Source of the DNA: Nymphaea colorata
Taxonomy: Eukaryota > Streptophyta > Magnoliopsida > Nymphaeales > Nymphaeaceae
Direction: 5' to 3'
Assembly (NCBI RefSeq): GCF_008831285.2
Contig: NC_045138.2
Span: forward strand, 31,467,934-31,531,933
Length of the DNA: 64,000 nucleotides
Part shown: in pieces, positions 1 through 10,775 of the stretch
Layout: each line of letters starts with the position of its first letter
How positions within the stretch are numbered: position 1 is the stretch's first letter
The notes under the pieces: model-generated
Seen by the model: only the letters and a program-made list of their open reading frames with translations
The model's database searches: none
Told to the model about the DNA's origin: nothing
Translations under genes and position numbers: made by a program

Positions 1-1612
1 TTGTCTCATAATCGTATTAATTCACCAACTGGAACATAAATGTCTTGGAGGGTGTTTGGATGACACTTCAAAATTAAGTTTTGGGGTGTTTAAGTGCCAA
101 GAAAACTTGGTTTGAGCATTTTTTACCAAACCTAGTTTTGTAAAAGGGAATGAAAAACCTGACCCTCCTCGGTTAACTCAAATGCACCTCATAAATAACA
201 CAAGTTGAAAGGATATGGTGAAATTTGTTCTCAAGGAGTCGGCACAATGGATGAGATAGGGGCTGATAGGCGACTAATATCTGCCAATTATCTGTGTTGT
301 AAGAGGAGAACCATCGGTATGTAAGTTGAAGCACGATGAGGGCGGCACTATGAGACACCGAAAGTAAACACTATACCCTAGGGGGATGTAGGGTTGGGTG
401 AAGAATGTGGCTTTCAGCTGAGCAGTGGGTCTCGCCCGCTCACCCGAAAAAAGACATGGTGAAAGTTGATAGCGACAGACATATTTTACCCCTGCAAGGT
501 GCCCTCCAGTTGCAATCGGGACTCGATGGTCATTTTACACTTGCGAGCGCGTCGGCAAGTGCGGCAGTTTCTCACAGTTGTCCGAAATAAAATATGTAGT
601 CACAAATTGTTGTACAAAATTTTGTTCCAATTATTTGGAAGATCTACTCTGGGACTTTCCTGTAAACAGTCTTGCCAGCCATGTCAGAATTATCAGTAAA
701 TCTACATGCAGAGTTGTGCTAGAATATTTAATACTGTAACATTGGAAAGAAAAAAAATTAAAGCTCTAATGTAGATTGAATTTTGTAGGCCAACAAACCT
801 AGGTTTCAAATCATGTAAGATACACATAAGGATTCAAATCTGCTTGATGGATAAAAATTTTAAAACATGTGGCTGAAAGCAAACTGTCATCATGCTCTTG
901 TGATTTTTTTTAGCGACAGATTTTTAATTTTTAACTATTCGACATTCGACAGATAGATCAAACAGACAATATAAAAGCAACATCATAATTTACTTGAACT
1001 GTTGCTCTGAAACTACATATAACATATGATTTAGGCAATTGCTAGGGTTACTAATTGCAGACTTAAACTGCTTGAATCCGGGGAAATCCAAGAACAATAT
1101 TTGAAAACCATATAAATGGTGATGCAAACAGATTGGACCCAGGACGGCGGAATATGTTAGAACCGTATAAACAGTATAAATTTAGAGACAAAATGACAAA
1201 AGGATCATATGATCGGATTCGATCCATGGTCCAGAATCCACTAAAAGTGTCGGCAGACAAAAAAAATTTGTTACTAGAACTTTTGGGCAAATTACCAAAA
1301 ACAAAAAACAGACAAAACAGAAGAGAAGATTTATTCTGATCAAGATTTAATGCAGTACTGAAGTTGTTTCTACTCCCTGCATATGGTCTGTCTCTAATTT
1401 CTCATGTACTCCTGCATATGGTCTGCCCATTTTCAACAAGTTGTACTTTCACCAAAAACCTCAAACCGACGACTGTTTGGTTTGGATCTGAAATTTGGTG
1501 TCTACGTCTGATCTTTAATTGCTTTTAACACACACATAACTTCTCGATCTCTCTTTCTTCTTATTAAATCTTCACTAATGAAGATTCAAGAGATAATAAG
1601 AATGGTAGAAGT
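1..1612. other. Intergenic sequence, no gene recognised
   Basis: I found no protein family, RNA gene or credible exon series here. The open frames are short and lack recognisable motifs. Around 50-75 lies a GGTGTTTGGATGACA-type string. It is matched in inverse orientation near 59455-59475 in the ArfGAP gene intron and looks like the terminus of a small inverted-repeat element, but I could not find its partner end. Confidence 0.5.
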
Positions 1613-1631
1613 TATATATATATATATATAT
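1613..1631. repeat. (TA)n microsatellite, left flank of a MITE-like copy
   Basis: Pure alternating TA run. Together with the longer run at 1859-1922 it brackets the MITE-like copy at 1632-1858. Confidence 0.9.
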
Positions 1632-1854
1632 GAGTGAGTGAATGATGCTGACTGTCCGAGTCAGCCAACCAATTGATTAGTGTCGTTCATCTGAAGCAGA
1701 TAGATGGTTGAGAGAAAAACAATGAAAAAAAAAAAGAACTAATACTACATAACGAAAATGTCTATTACATTTTTCTCTTGGCTATCTATCATGTTGATTA
1801 GATAACTGGGTAACTCTGAAAAGCTAGAGTCACAATTTAATTTTTTTTGTTTCT

Positions 1855-1858
<4 letters not shown>
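1632..1858 (-). mobile_element. MITE-like element embedded in (TA)n, copy 1 (inverted)
   Basis: This segment matches, in reverse complement, the sequences at 35863-36069 and 62257-62434. Shared blocks include a stretch like TAGATGGTTGAGAGAAAAAC and an ACTAATACTA-type core. It encodes nothing. All three copies touch (TA)n tracts, and here the tracts lie on both sides. Known plant 'micron' elements insert in (TA)n microsatellites; membership of that group is inference. Confidence 0.6.

Positions 1859-1922
<64 letters not shown>
1859..1922. repeat. (TA)n microsatellite
   Basis: About 32 uninterrupted AT dinucleotides. It adjoins MITE-like copy 1. Confidence 0.95.
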
Positions 1923-1925
<3 letters not shown>

Positions 1926-3344
1926 ATTACAGATTTACAAAGGAAGGACAAAGGTTAAAATGGAGGAGATGAAACCATGTGAAGATTTTAAATTTGTACA
2001 ATGAAATAAGATTTTAGATTTGTACAATGAAATTTATACCGTACTTCAAATCTTTGACAATCAAAACTTACTATTGAGTGATGAAAGGCAATACCCAAAA
2101 GACAAAAATGTACAATGAGAAGAATCTCTCCGTGCTTGCATTATATGGAGACATGGCATTTATTATAAGCTGTATGCCAACGATCGGTAGGTGAAATCAT
2201 ACATACCTAGCTACCAATTACAGTAAACAATAAAAAAACAAAGACGCCATTTTATATCAGATTTTAGATAATGCAATCAAGGAGCCAAGCTGTTCTTCTT
2301 GAATAAGATGTCACATCGAGAAAATGTGGTGATCGTTTCATGAACATGAAGAAGTGTTCAATCTTTGGGTTTCACTTGGGAAAAATGGGAGGGTGAAGTG
2401 GATGAATGAGAGCAGAGGAGTCGTACTGCGTGGTCATTCAGGGGATAGGCCTTGATTATGAGGTACCAGTATGCGCTGTCTTGCCTTGAAGTTGAAGCTC
2501 TCTAGAGAATGAGGAGCATCTCAACCTATGCCTTCTTACTATTTTGTCGGTGATGTGTATGTGTGTGCGCGCATGAGTTTGTGTGTGTGAGCGCATGTGT
2601 TTGTGTGTGTATGTGTTAGAAAGAGAGAGAGCTCGTACCCATTCCTCTACTAAGGCTCAACCCCGGAAAGTAGTGTCCGACTAGTTACGCTGCACTCTTT
2701 AGGGCCCCGGGGGAAGAGAGAGAGAGAGAATTAACGATACTACTACGCTAAAATGCATAATTGATTAGAATTATATGAGTAAACAAGGAATAATAAGATC
2801 TAGAATAAAATGAGGAACTAATTTAATTTGGTTCGAATTTGGACTGAACATAGCAACGTTGTCTAATTTGTGTGCAGTTGAGAGGCGTAAGTTGGTGCAG
2901 TTAGCAAGATAACAAACCATATATAATCAAGATCCGTTCAACTACTGCGAAGAGGTACTTCATTTGCTACCATCTCCTTCACAGTTTGTGATCTGAAAAG
3001 CAAGATTAAGATGCTGATCTTTCATAACGAGCAGATAGTTAGATCTTTCATTACCATAATGTACATGCAATAATCATCGAAGACTATTTGTTTACTGTTG
3101 CTAACGATGTTAATATATCCGATTTGAGACAAAGTGTAGGCTATCTTACTGTTTGGGGTTTACATAAATACATAGTTATTATAATTAATTGCAATTGAAT
3201 TGGATTGATACTGATTCTTCATGTATGAATTTGATTGATTTTCTTCTTATTACATTAAGGTAAAGCAGTTGGAGATCCAAAGAATAATCCCATTAAGAAA
3301 TCATATTAGATTCATATTTAACAAATGCTATCTGATCAAATTCA
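1923..3344. other. Intergenic sequence with GT/GA-rich patch
   Basis: No gene recognised. A GT-rich stretch at about 2553-2618 passes into GA-rich sequence to about 2630, and another (GA)n lies at about 2718-2729. The rest is AT-rich without repeats I could match elsewhere. Confidence 0.5.
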
Positions 3345-3580
3345 GATATATATATATATATATATATTCAATGCTTTTATATTGGCCAGATTGGGTTCAA
3401 AATTTGAATTCGAATGTAAATATAAAAATCGGATTTCGATTGTAAAATCATATCTCAGATTCAGATATGATTTTTTTTTTTTACATATGTATTTGAATCT
3501 ACATATGTGAATCTCTAAAGGGTGAACACGATAAAAATATACCCGATTTGAATTTGATCTATAGACATCCCTAAATGTTG
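3345..3580 (+). repeat. Dispersed AT-rich element, copy A
   Basis: It starts with a short TA run and carries phrases such as TTCAAAATTTGAATTCGAAT, TATAAAAATCGGATT and a GACATCCCTAAA-like end. The same order of phrases is seen at about 10340-10775 and, more weakly, at 40420-40590. It is rich in GATT/AATC steps and non-coding. It is probably an old non-autonomous transposable element; its class is unknown. Confidence 0.5.
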
Positions 3581-5329
3581 AAAAGACTGGATAAATATTT
3601 TGCATGCATAATTGGGTGAGGAATTTATTCACTGCCGTGTTGATAATTGCAGTGTGTCGAGTCGGAGCAATAAATGGCAATCTGTGTAGGTTGCACGATG
3701 GCAGTTGCCATACCTAACAGTGTATACATATTAAATCCCAGCAAGCCAATAATTCATCTGCCCGTCTTGCCAGTGATGTTTCTTTTCAGGAATGTCTTGC
3801 CACACAAATTAGTTGGTACCCGAAAAAAAAAACTACTTCTCTTCATGGGCAATTCCTGCTTACCAGAAATCGGTTCTTGGGATGATGACCATTCACTATT
3901 TCTTTAATATCCTCTTTTACTTTCAACTTTTCAATCTCTTCATTCAAATCTTTGAGAAGATTATATTTGAATTTCTTTGTAAATTTTTTGGGATAATACT
4001 CATTTTCATTGTTGTAAAATTTGTTGTTTCTCAGATGAATTTAAAATATCTGAAGTTAACTTTTTTTTTTTTAATTCATAAAGTATCTAATGATAAGTGA
4101 TACTTGCTCATATGTTGAATTTATGAACAAATCGTCATGGCTCTCATACCAGTTTTTACAATATTGGATGTATGATTGAGTAACATATCTGATTTATTGG
4201 ATGTACGCATTTGGATTTGAATTCGTATTTGAATCTGGACGAAGAAAGTCTATATATACAACATGCAAATCCAACTTCTAAATTTACAATATAAATCCAA
4301 CTTTTATTTTCACATTGAAATCCAAATCCAATCTGAGATTTAAATGCCCAACAGAACCAAACTACACCATAATATGTTAAGCACCAATTGCTAAAATATA
4401 CAAATATTGGATCTAAGATATTTATTTGAAAGTAAATCTAAAACAAAATTTGAATCCAGTTGGATATTTGATTAAAGCTGAATTTGAGTCTTTGTCATTC
4501 CTTAAATCTGAATTCGATTAGATTTCTTAGCGAATATTTATCTTTTTTTTTCTATATCGGTCCTTCTTAAAGCATTTCGGTGAGATATCCAATCCATTAA
4601 CATCCCTGTTGTTGAAGCATCAGATTTTGACCTGGACTGCTATAAGACTGACGCGGAGTAGGAGATGGCTACCAGATTTTTTTACAGTAAAGGACAACCA
4701 GAGCAGCACACAGCAAGCCTGTCATTAACTTCAGAGTATCAAGCAAGTAATAATGCGTACAAAAGTTCGGTGCTTTTCATTTGTCCATCAAAATGAAAGG
4801 AGAAACTTTCGATCATTTGAATCATTTCAGCAATTTGAATTCGAACAACTTCCATTGCTCTACATGTTAAATGGACAATGAAAACCCTACTGCTAAACGC
4901 CAAACCTTCTTCACATGTAAGGCTTCGAAAAGGCTCTCATCTTTTCGTGGCTGTCTTGTTTGTCTCATGCCATAGATGAATTTGGTTCTGAAATGGCAAA
5001 TGGCATCTCCCATCTTAATAAAGAAAAAGATGTCTCAACTATTCGAAAAGAAAGATGATCCAAAATCTTGTCATCAAGTGTCTCCACATGCATCAATAGA
5101 CACAGCATTATGTTGTCAGTATCTGAGAACCGATGCGATGATTGGTGTTAGTTGAACTACTGCAAACTTGCTTAGTATGGTTCTTAATGAATTGAGCTTT
5201 GAAACTGATTAATCCAACAACTTCAATGGTGCAATACTATTTGTTGTCAAATAAAAGTTCTCTTGCCATAGAAAGAATGCAATTTTCCGTTGGGATGGCC
5301 AAAGGCACACGTAGGTTTTTATAGGTTAG
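3581..5329. other. Intergenic AT-rich sequence
   Basis: No gene recognised. About 4195-4590 repeats the GATTTGAATTCG / AATCCAA vocabulary of the dispersed AT-rich family and may be a diverged copy ending near a GACATCCCT-like... string ('ACATCCCTG' at about 4598). The small open frames at 3674-4100 have no recognisable motif. Confidence 0.4.
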
Positions 5330-5570
5330 TGTCAGTAGCGGAGCTACCTTGCAGCTGGCGTGGGCAACTGCCCACCCTAGCTTGAGTAAACCCTTGCAAA
5401 AGTTTTACTATGATAATGCAGGACACAAGCCTCGCCATATATGGTGTCCACACTAGATTTAGGCCACTGTTTTGTAGCCCAGCATGCACCCAACTCATTG
5501 CAATAATAAGATAGTTCAGTAACCTTAGCTAAAAATTCCTGGCTTCGCCATGTTACGGAATCTGAGATTA
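5330..5570. repeat. Short dispersed element fragment
   Basis: It begins with a CAGTAGCGGAGCTACC-like string and ends with CTTAGCTAAAAATTCCTGGC. A shorter relative at about 13305-13400 has CAGTAGCGAGCTGAG and CCTTAGCCAAAAACTTCTTGC in the same order. Short 'AGTAGCGGAGC...' strings are common in plant transposon remnants. The class cannot be set from this copy. Confidence 0.35.
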
Positions 5571-5668
5571 TTAATATGGCTTTAACTTGGTTTATAACTT
5601 TATATATATGAGTCTGTACATTAGTGTTTGTTTTTAACATAATCAAAATCCAGACTAAACTCATAATA

Positions 5669-5932
5669 TCAATGGATGAAGAACATAATTCTCATGGTGG
5701 GCATATATAGACATACTAGAAAGCCATCTGATCCCACAACACTGTCTTTATCTAAGCTTATAACTGCATTGGACATCTCTTCTTTTATGACAGGTAGAAG
5801 AAGGTGATTATTCTCTTCATCTATAACCATATCACCATCATCTATACCTTCAAAAACATCATTGTACACATTATCTTCCTTCAATAGCCCACTAATATCT
5901 ACTTGTTCAAAGTCTATAGTCATAAATAACAT
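5669..5932 (-). pseudogene. LINE-type reverse transcriptase remnant
   Basis: A minus-strand frame of 87 codons contains IKEEMSNAVISLDKD followed by GSDGFLV. This resembles the start of plant LINE reverse transcriptases, where an EEI..A...L..DKAPGPDGF motif opens the domain. The usual PGPDGF reads VGSDGF here. The frame ends soon after and no catalytic YADD box follows, so this is a short dead fragment. The match rests on about 25 residues and would need a profile search. Confidence 0.45.
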
Positions 5933-5934
5933 TT

Positions 5935-6320
5935 CAGAGTTTTAAACGACTAGGTTTTTCTCGAGTATAATACAGAGAGTTTGAAAAAAATGAAAAAAAT
6001 ACGATAAATTTTTAAAAAAATTTAAAAACAAAAATAAAAAAAATAAAATAATTGAGAAACTAATAATACAAATATCAAAAGTTAAGTAGACATGCAAAAG
6101 ATAAAAAATAGAAAGTGAAAAAAAAAATGTTTGGTATTAAGAAAAACAAAAAAAGTGATGAAAAAACAAGAAAAACGTGTTTTTTTCGTTTTTAACTTGT
6201 TTTAAAGTTTTAAAGGGCCATTTAATTTATCACATTTTTAAAAAAAAATGTATTTTCTGTGACTATGGTTCAAACCAATTTATGTAGTAATTTGACTATT
6301 TTTTCATTAAGATTGCCCAA
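5935..6320. repeat. A-rich low-complexity element, copy 1
   Basis: Strongly A-rich sequence containing AATTTTTAAAAAAATTTAAA and a run of AAATAAAA words, followed by T-rich TTTTTTCGTTTTTAACTTG. A second copy with the same order of words lies at about 9540-9830. No coding potential. Confidence 0.45.
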
Positions 6321-6324
6321 AAAA

Positions 6325-6495
6325 AATTTCATTCCATTGCAGGAGAGTATCTTTGACGAAGCCTAATTTTTTAAGGAACTTTAGCATCAAGCATCTGGTA
6401 ATCTATCTTCGCCATGCACTTCTTAACAAGCTCCTTGTGGTCCAATGTCTATTATCTACCAGATTTGAAGCGTATGAAGGTTCTCTGTGAGGAAA
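6325..6495 (+). repeat. ~190-bp duplicated block, copy 1 (unidentified exon-like sequence)
   Basis: This block matches 7808-8000 closely. Both run from TTCATTAAGATTGCCC through CATTCCATTGCAGGAGAG to TACCAGATTTGAAGCGTATG. The 'TTGCAG' then reading sequence looks like a splice acceptor followed by an exon. Copy 1 has indels relative to copy 2 that break the frame. I do not recognise the protein. Confidence 0.55.
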
Positions 6496-6640
6496 AGATC
6501 CACCAGCTAGCTACTTAGAAGTGTCTCCTCCAAATTCATTGCCCTAGTGGATCGGACATTTGAACGATGAATCTGCTTTTTTTCTTAAGGCATGAAAGCA
6601 ACACAAAATTTGTATTGACTTGTTCGGGTCACCAAGGAGT

Positions 6641-6680
6641 ACACTAGACAAGAGTACCACACACTAGACAAGAGTACCAC
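6641..6680. repeat. 20-bp perfect tandem duplication
   Basis: ACACTAGACAAGAGTACCAC occurs twice in direct succession, immediately left of the inverted-repeat element that starts at 6697. Confidence 0.85.
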
Positions 6681-6696
6681 ATCGGCCCCAACCACC

Positions 6697-6999
6697 TAAG
6701 CCTGGGCATCAGGCCAGCCCGGTCTGATAATGAGTCGGGCCCGGGCCCGGGCTCGAACCGACTTGGAAATCCCGAGCCCGGTTCGATTATATTTTTAAAT
6801 AAAAAAATATATAAATATACTTAATCATAATAAAATATTATAAATATATATATAAATTAATAATCTTTTTAAAAAAACTCATTATCGGACCCGGGCTTAT
6901 CGGGCCAGCCCGGGTTCCTTTTTTCATAGCCCGGGATCAGGCCCGATTCACGCCGAGTACCGGGTACCCAGCGGCGGCTCGGCCGGGTGCCCAGGCTTA
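6697..6999. mobile_element. Non-autonomous element with 12-bp perfect TIRs
   Basis: The ends TAAGCCTGGGCA (6697-6708) and TGCCCAGGCTTA (6988-6999) are exact reverse complements. The 5-bp word CCACC abuts both ends (6692-6696 and 7000-7004) and could be a target-site duplication. The interior has two GC-rich GGGCCCGGGC-type arms separated by a very AT-rich middle, so the whole element can fold back. It has no coding capacity. A compositionally similar GC/AT/GC segment lies at about 36070-36275. Confidence 0.65.
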
Positions 7000-7807
7000 C
7001 CACCACCCCATGACACGTGCAATTGGCGCTTAACTAGGAAGATGACTTGTAAACACCACCAAGTTGATGGCAAGAATTCAAAACCAGTGGGTTTGTTCTT
7101 GCTGCAAGGCTAAAAATGCAAAAGAATGCAGAATTAGTGGCTATAGATATATATTCACAGTGTTAAAATTTCAGCTGGCATTCAAGTTAGAATATTAACA
7201 TCCAGACAATTAACAATGCCAATAAGTTTCAATATTGTAGAGTTATAACAAGTGAGAATAGAAGAAAAAACGTATATTTGGAGTAGAAATTAGTGCCATT
7301 GATTGGTTCAAGGACTGCCATTTTCTCGAAAAGGATTGAGTGAAAGCAGATTTTACAAAAGCCATCTTGGCAATTTGAAAAACCCTCTAAATTACCATGA
7401 AATTCTAAAGGAAAGAAGGAAGGCTTATTAATGAAGACATCTTCTGAAACCAGCATATTTAGCTAAGGGAAGAGAAGGAAAAAGAAAAAAAAAATTAGAA
7501 AAATCACTCAATTGTTAGTGCATTTACACAAAACTGCCTAAAAATTTGAAAATTGCAAGTAATGGCTTAATTTTATAAAAAACAACAAAGACATGCTTTC
7601 TAAATGCAAAAAAAAATTATATTTTAGAAGATCGCAACAATCCACTTATGAGATAAATATATTTAAGATTGAGGTAAATTGCATGCAGCCGATTATCAGA
7701 TCTCGTTTATAGAAAAAAAAAATTATATATATAGACTGATGTGGTTACATTGTATCTCCACAGCCATATGATCAGTGTTTTTACAGAATTTAAGTTGTAA
7801 TTTGATT
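7000..7807. other. Intergenic sequence
   Basis: No gene or named repeat recognised. A/T homopolymer runs are frequent and a short TA run occurs near 7725. Confidence 0.45.
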
Positions 7808-8032
7808 ATTTTTTCATTAAGATTGCCCAAAAAATTTTCATTCCATTGCAGGAGAGCATCTTTGACCAAGCCTAATTTTTTAAGGAACTTCAGCATCAGG
7901 CATCTCGTAACCTATCTTTGCCATGCATTTCTTAGCATGCTCCTTGTGGTCAATGTGTATTATCTACCAGATTTGAAGCGTATGAAGGTGCTTTGTGAGA
8001 CAGCACAGTCTGTGCCTCATTATTATTGCTGA
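7808..8032 (+). repeat. ~190-bp duplicated block, copy 2 (unidentified exon-like sequence)
   Basis: Partner of 6325-6495, about 1.48 kb away in the same orientation. This copy keeps an open frame that includes LVTYLCHAFLSMLLVVNVYY and LPDLKRMKV. That would be a hydrophobic stretch and then a basic one. I cannot assign it to a family. The 'TTGCAG|GAGAGC' junction suggests an acceptor site. It may be an exon copied twice from a gene outside the window. Confidence 0.5.
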
Positions 8033-8249
8033 AACAAAGCTTCAGCAGGTTTATCATGTTCACTGCTTTCTTCGTCAGTTTTCTTCAGTTTAGTCCCTTC
8101 TACAGGGCTTGTTGGGAATTCTTCTTAACTGGTCTCCTCCTTTGGAAGGGCATGTTGGTGGGTTTTTTACATTTTTACTCAGCTTTGCAGTTTTAGTATG
8201 CAGGGTCATGCCCTCATTAAAGTTATCTATGGTATGTGCTTTGGTGCCC

Positions 8250-8949
8250 TTAGAGGTTGTTTGATGGTCATAGGACACGCAGAACGGAACAACTTGTCCT
8301 ATTTAATTGATTTTTTTATCAAACGTCATCCGCAGTACAAGACGGATAGGATAGATAATTGAACAGAGGGAATAAATTACCCCCTGTTCCACCTTGTTCC
8401 GAGCTAACCCTATGAACATAAGACCATCTCCCGCCCCCCGAGCTGCCCTCATGCGTCGAGCTTCTCTCCCCCTTCTCTCTTCCGAGTCTCCCCCGAGCTA
8501 CCCTCGTGTGTGGAGCTTCTCTCCTTCTCCTCCGTCTCTCCCCTTTCTCTCTTCTGAGTCTTCCTTGAGCTGCCATTGCGTGTCGAGCTTCTCTCCTTCT
8601 CCTCGGTCTCTCCCCCTTCTCTCTTCTGAGTCTCCCACGAGCTGCCCTCGCGCGTCGAGCTTGTCTCTCTCTTTGTAGTAATTAATTTGTTTCTCTCTCT
8701 CTCTCATCTTTTTGCTATCCCAAAAGAATTTGTTTTGTTCCTAAAATCATCAAACGATGAACAAGATGAATAAAATAGACAGAACAGACATGTGCAAAGC
8801 AAACATCAGACAAGAGGAGGAATGTAGTGTTTTGTTTTTAAAATTATCAACGGTAGACAAAGAATATCATTGTCCATAAGGACAGATTAGTAGTGTGATA
8901 GACGTCATGTCTGTCATGTCCCAATGGACATCAATCAAATGACCTCTTA
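8250..8949. mobile_element. MITE-like element (TTA duplication, GAGGT termini) carrying a minisatellite
   Basis: The left end is TTA then GAGGTTGTTTGATGG. The right end read inward on the other strand is GAGGTCATTTGATTG, followed outside by TTA. A 3-bp TTA/TAA duplication with imperfect inverted ends is the pattern of PIF/Harbinger-type elements in plants. The interior encodes no transposase; it holds a CT-rich minisatellite (8438-8665). A related terminal segment is present in the opposite orientation at 40820-40985. Confidence 0.6.
8438..8665. repeat. CT-rich minisatellite, about 3 units of 54-72 bp
   Basis: Each unit starts GAGCTTCTCTC and includes CTTCTCTCTTC(C/T)GAGTCT then GAGCT(G/A)CC. 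The first unit is shorter than the next two. Both strands are open across it, giving Ser/Pro-rich or Arg/Glu-rich frames that I regard as chance. Confidence 0.75.
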
Positions 8950-9084
8950 AGCTTCAATTCTTACGTGAACTTGATGAGGTCCCACTTTCCATGATCCTTG
9001 GTTGATTGCTGGTAACTTAAATTGTCTCTTCAATCCGATGGATTCTTCTGACCAGGTCTCCATTATACAAGAAAGTAATGGTAG

Positions 9085-9420
9085 CTTGGAACTCTGCACT
9101 TTCGTTCTCCACTCATGAGGCGGAGAACCAACTGTCATTGCTGAACAACCATCATGGTTTTGATGGCAGCCATCGAAACAGGAGCAATGGGATCACGAAG
9201 TCTGAAAGGGACATTGAATTTGAGCCCATCAATAGTGTGATAAGCTTCTTCTTCTTCCAATTTGGTGTTGAATCAAAGAAACTCTGGTATTTTGCTGGGC
9301 CTGCTATCTTCACATCACTGTGCCGGTATTCACTGGGAGCAATCACTCAGGTCTTCGTTGGACATGTTGGAACTCCCTCCAGCTAGCCGCCGTTTCCATT
9401 GCAGAGTTTTAGATGCTGCT
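9085..9420 (+). pseudogene. MATE/DETOXIFICATION transporter first-exon remnant
   Basis: The frame reads FGVESKKLWYFAGPAIFTSL, then YSLGAITQVFVGHVGT. This is the hallmark entry into transmembrane helix 1 of plant DTX (MATE) multidrug/toxin efflux carriers. The upstream residues, with QLSLLNNHH, resemble the short hydrophilic N-terminus of that family. Directly after GHVGT two extra bases near 9377 shift the frame. In the shifted frame the expected LQLAAVSI continues for about eight residues, and then similarity ends at about 9415. None of the other helices follow. It is a truncated, frameshifted gene fragment, not a working transporter. Confidence 0.8.
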
Positions 9421-9539
9421 CTCAACAGCTTACAAGGACTAGAGAAGGAATTGGTGGTCACTGACTTGATGTTGCAGATAGACTCAAAGTTGTTCTTGAA
9501 ATGAAGAAAAACTATCACAAAAAACGTGTCTGAGTATTA

Positions 9540-9900
9540 TACTTATAAGGTGAGTGAGGAATTTCTTAGATATAATACAGTAAAGTTGTATATCTTGAAA
9601 AAATCTCGGTGAATTTTAAAAAAATTTAAAACATTTAATAAATCCTAAAAATAAAAAAAATAAAAATTAATAAAGAATACAAAAAATGGGAAAACATGTA
9701 TAATACATGTATTATACACATATTATATTTATATCTCATATAATACTCATATTATACACGTATTGTACCTGTTCTTTTTTGTGTTTTATTTTTTTGGCAT
9801 TTTTGAAGACAATGCGTTTTTTGATGTTTTATACGGCTGACTTGTTTTCCATGATCTGTTATGAGACAAAGAAATCGTCATCAAGTTATTAAGGTATTTG
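9540..9900. repeat. A/T-rich low-complexity element, copy 2
   Basis: It shares AATTTTAAAAAAATTTAAAA and AAAAATAAAAAAAATAAAA words, in order, with 5935-6320. It also contains several TATAATAC / TATTATAC words between 9695 and 9770 that can pair with each other. Confidence 0.4.
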
Positions 9901-10339
9901 GAAATGGAAAGAAAGGAACTTGGTCAATGCAAACTAAGGAGGATTTTAAATGTCAAAAGCCATATCTTGAATCTGGATATTTGCTCATATTTGCGTGGTG
10001 GATCCTTTGATCTGGAGCTCCACAATATAGCAGAACATTAGAAACATAGTTTCAAATGGATTTGTACAAAGGCATCTTTGGTGTATGGATTGTGAAAATG
10101 AACCAGCCGTATTCTCAAGCTACAAATAAGTTCAACATTTTTTAAAGCTGCCATATTAATATGACTTCGAATCACCAAAAGGGGGAAACGAGTTCCAATT
10201 TCATGCTGATATTGATTTGATAATGATGCCAAAGATAACTGTGAGACAATTACTTCTGGGTTTAACAAATCTCACCGCCAATCATAGATACATGTACCAA
10301 TTTGGCACAAGAAACCAAAGCTCCCACCTCTTCGTCTTA

Positions 10340-10775
10340 CCTCCAGTAGGTATGTCAATATATTTGATTTGAATCGGATATCTGACCGATTTGATCCGAA
10401 AAAATCAGATATGGAAAGAAATTTAATATCGGATTAAGAAATTGAATCGAATTCGGATTTTAATACATGGCATCCGATCGAATTCAGATTCGGATATACA
10501 TAAATATCTGATTAGATTTGGATATGAATTCGGATCGGGTTCATTTTTAGACAAATATCTTGTATCTAATGCTATTAAATTTTAAAAATTGGCAAAATCA
10601 AGTTCAAAATTTGGATTCGGATATAAATATAAAAATCAGATTCGGATCGGATTCGGATTGTAAAATCAGATTTCTGATTTGGATTCGGATATAACTTTTC
10701 TTTATTCAAATTCCAATCCAAATATGTGAATATTCGGATATGATTAATGATATATCCGATCCATTGACATCCCTA
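10340..10775. repeat. Dispersed AT-rich element, copy B (longest copy)
   Basis: Dense in GGATTCGGAT, GAATTCGGAT and TATCCGAT words. It begins after 'GTAGGTATGTCAATA' and ends with CCATTGACATCCCTACCTCC. It shares GTTCAAAATTTGGATTCGGA and ATATAAAAATCAGATT with copy A (3345-3580) and CTTTTCTTT...GAATATGTGAATATT-like words with copy C (40420-40590). Non-coding. Confidence 0.6.

Noticed and set aside
3342-3680. 112-codon minus-strand frame
   Set aside because: It starts in a (TA)n run and crosses a dispersed AT-rich element. No family signature.
8319-8707. Ser/Pro-rich and Arg/Glu-rich frames on both strands
   Set aside because: They are translations of a CT-rich minisatellite. Openness on both strands follows from composition.
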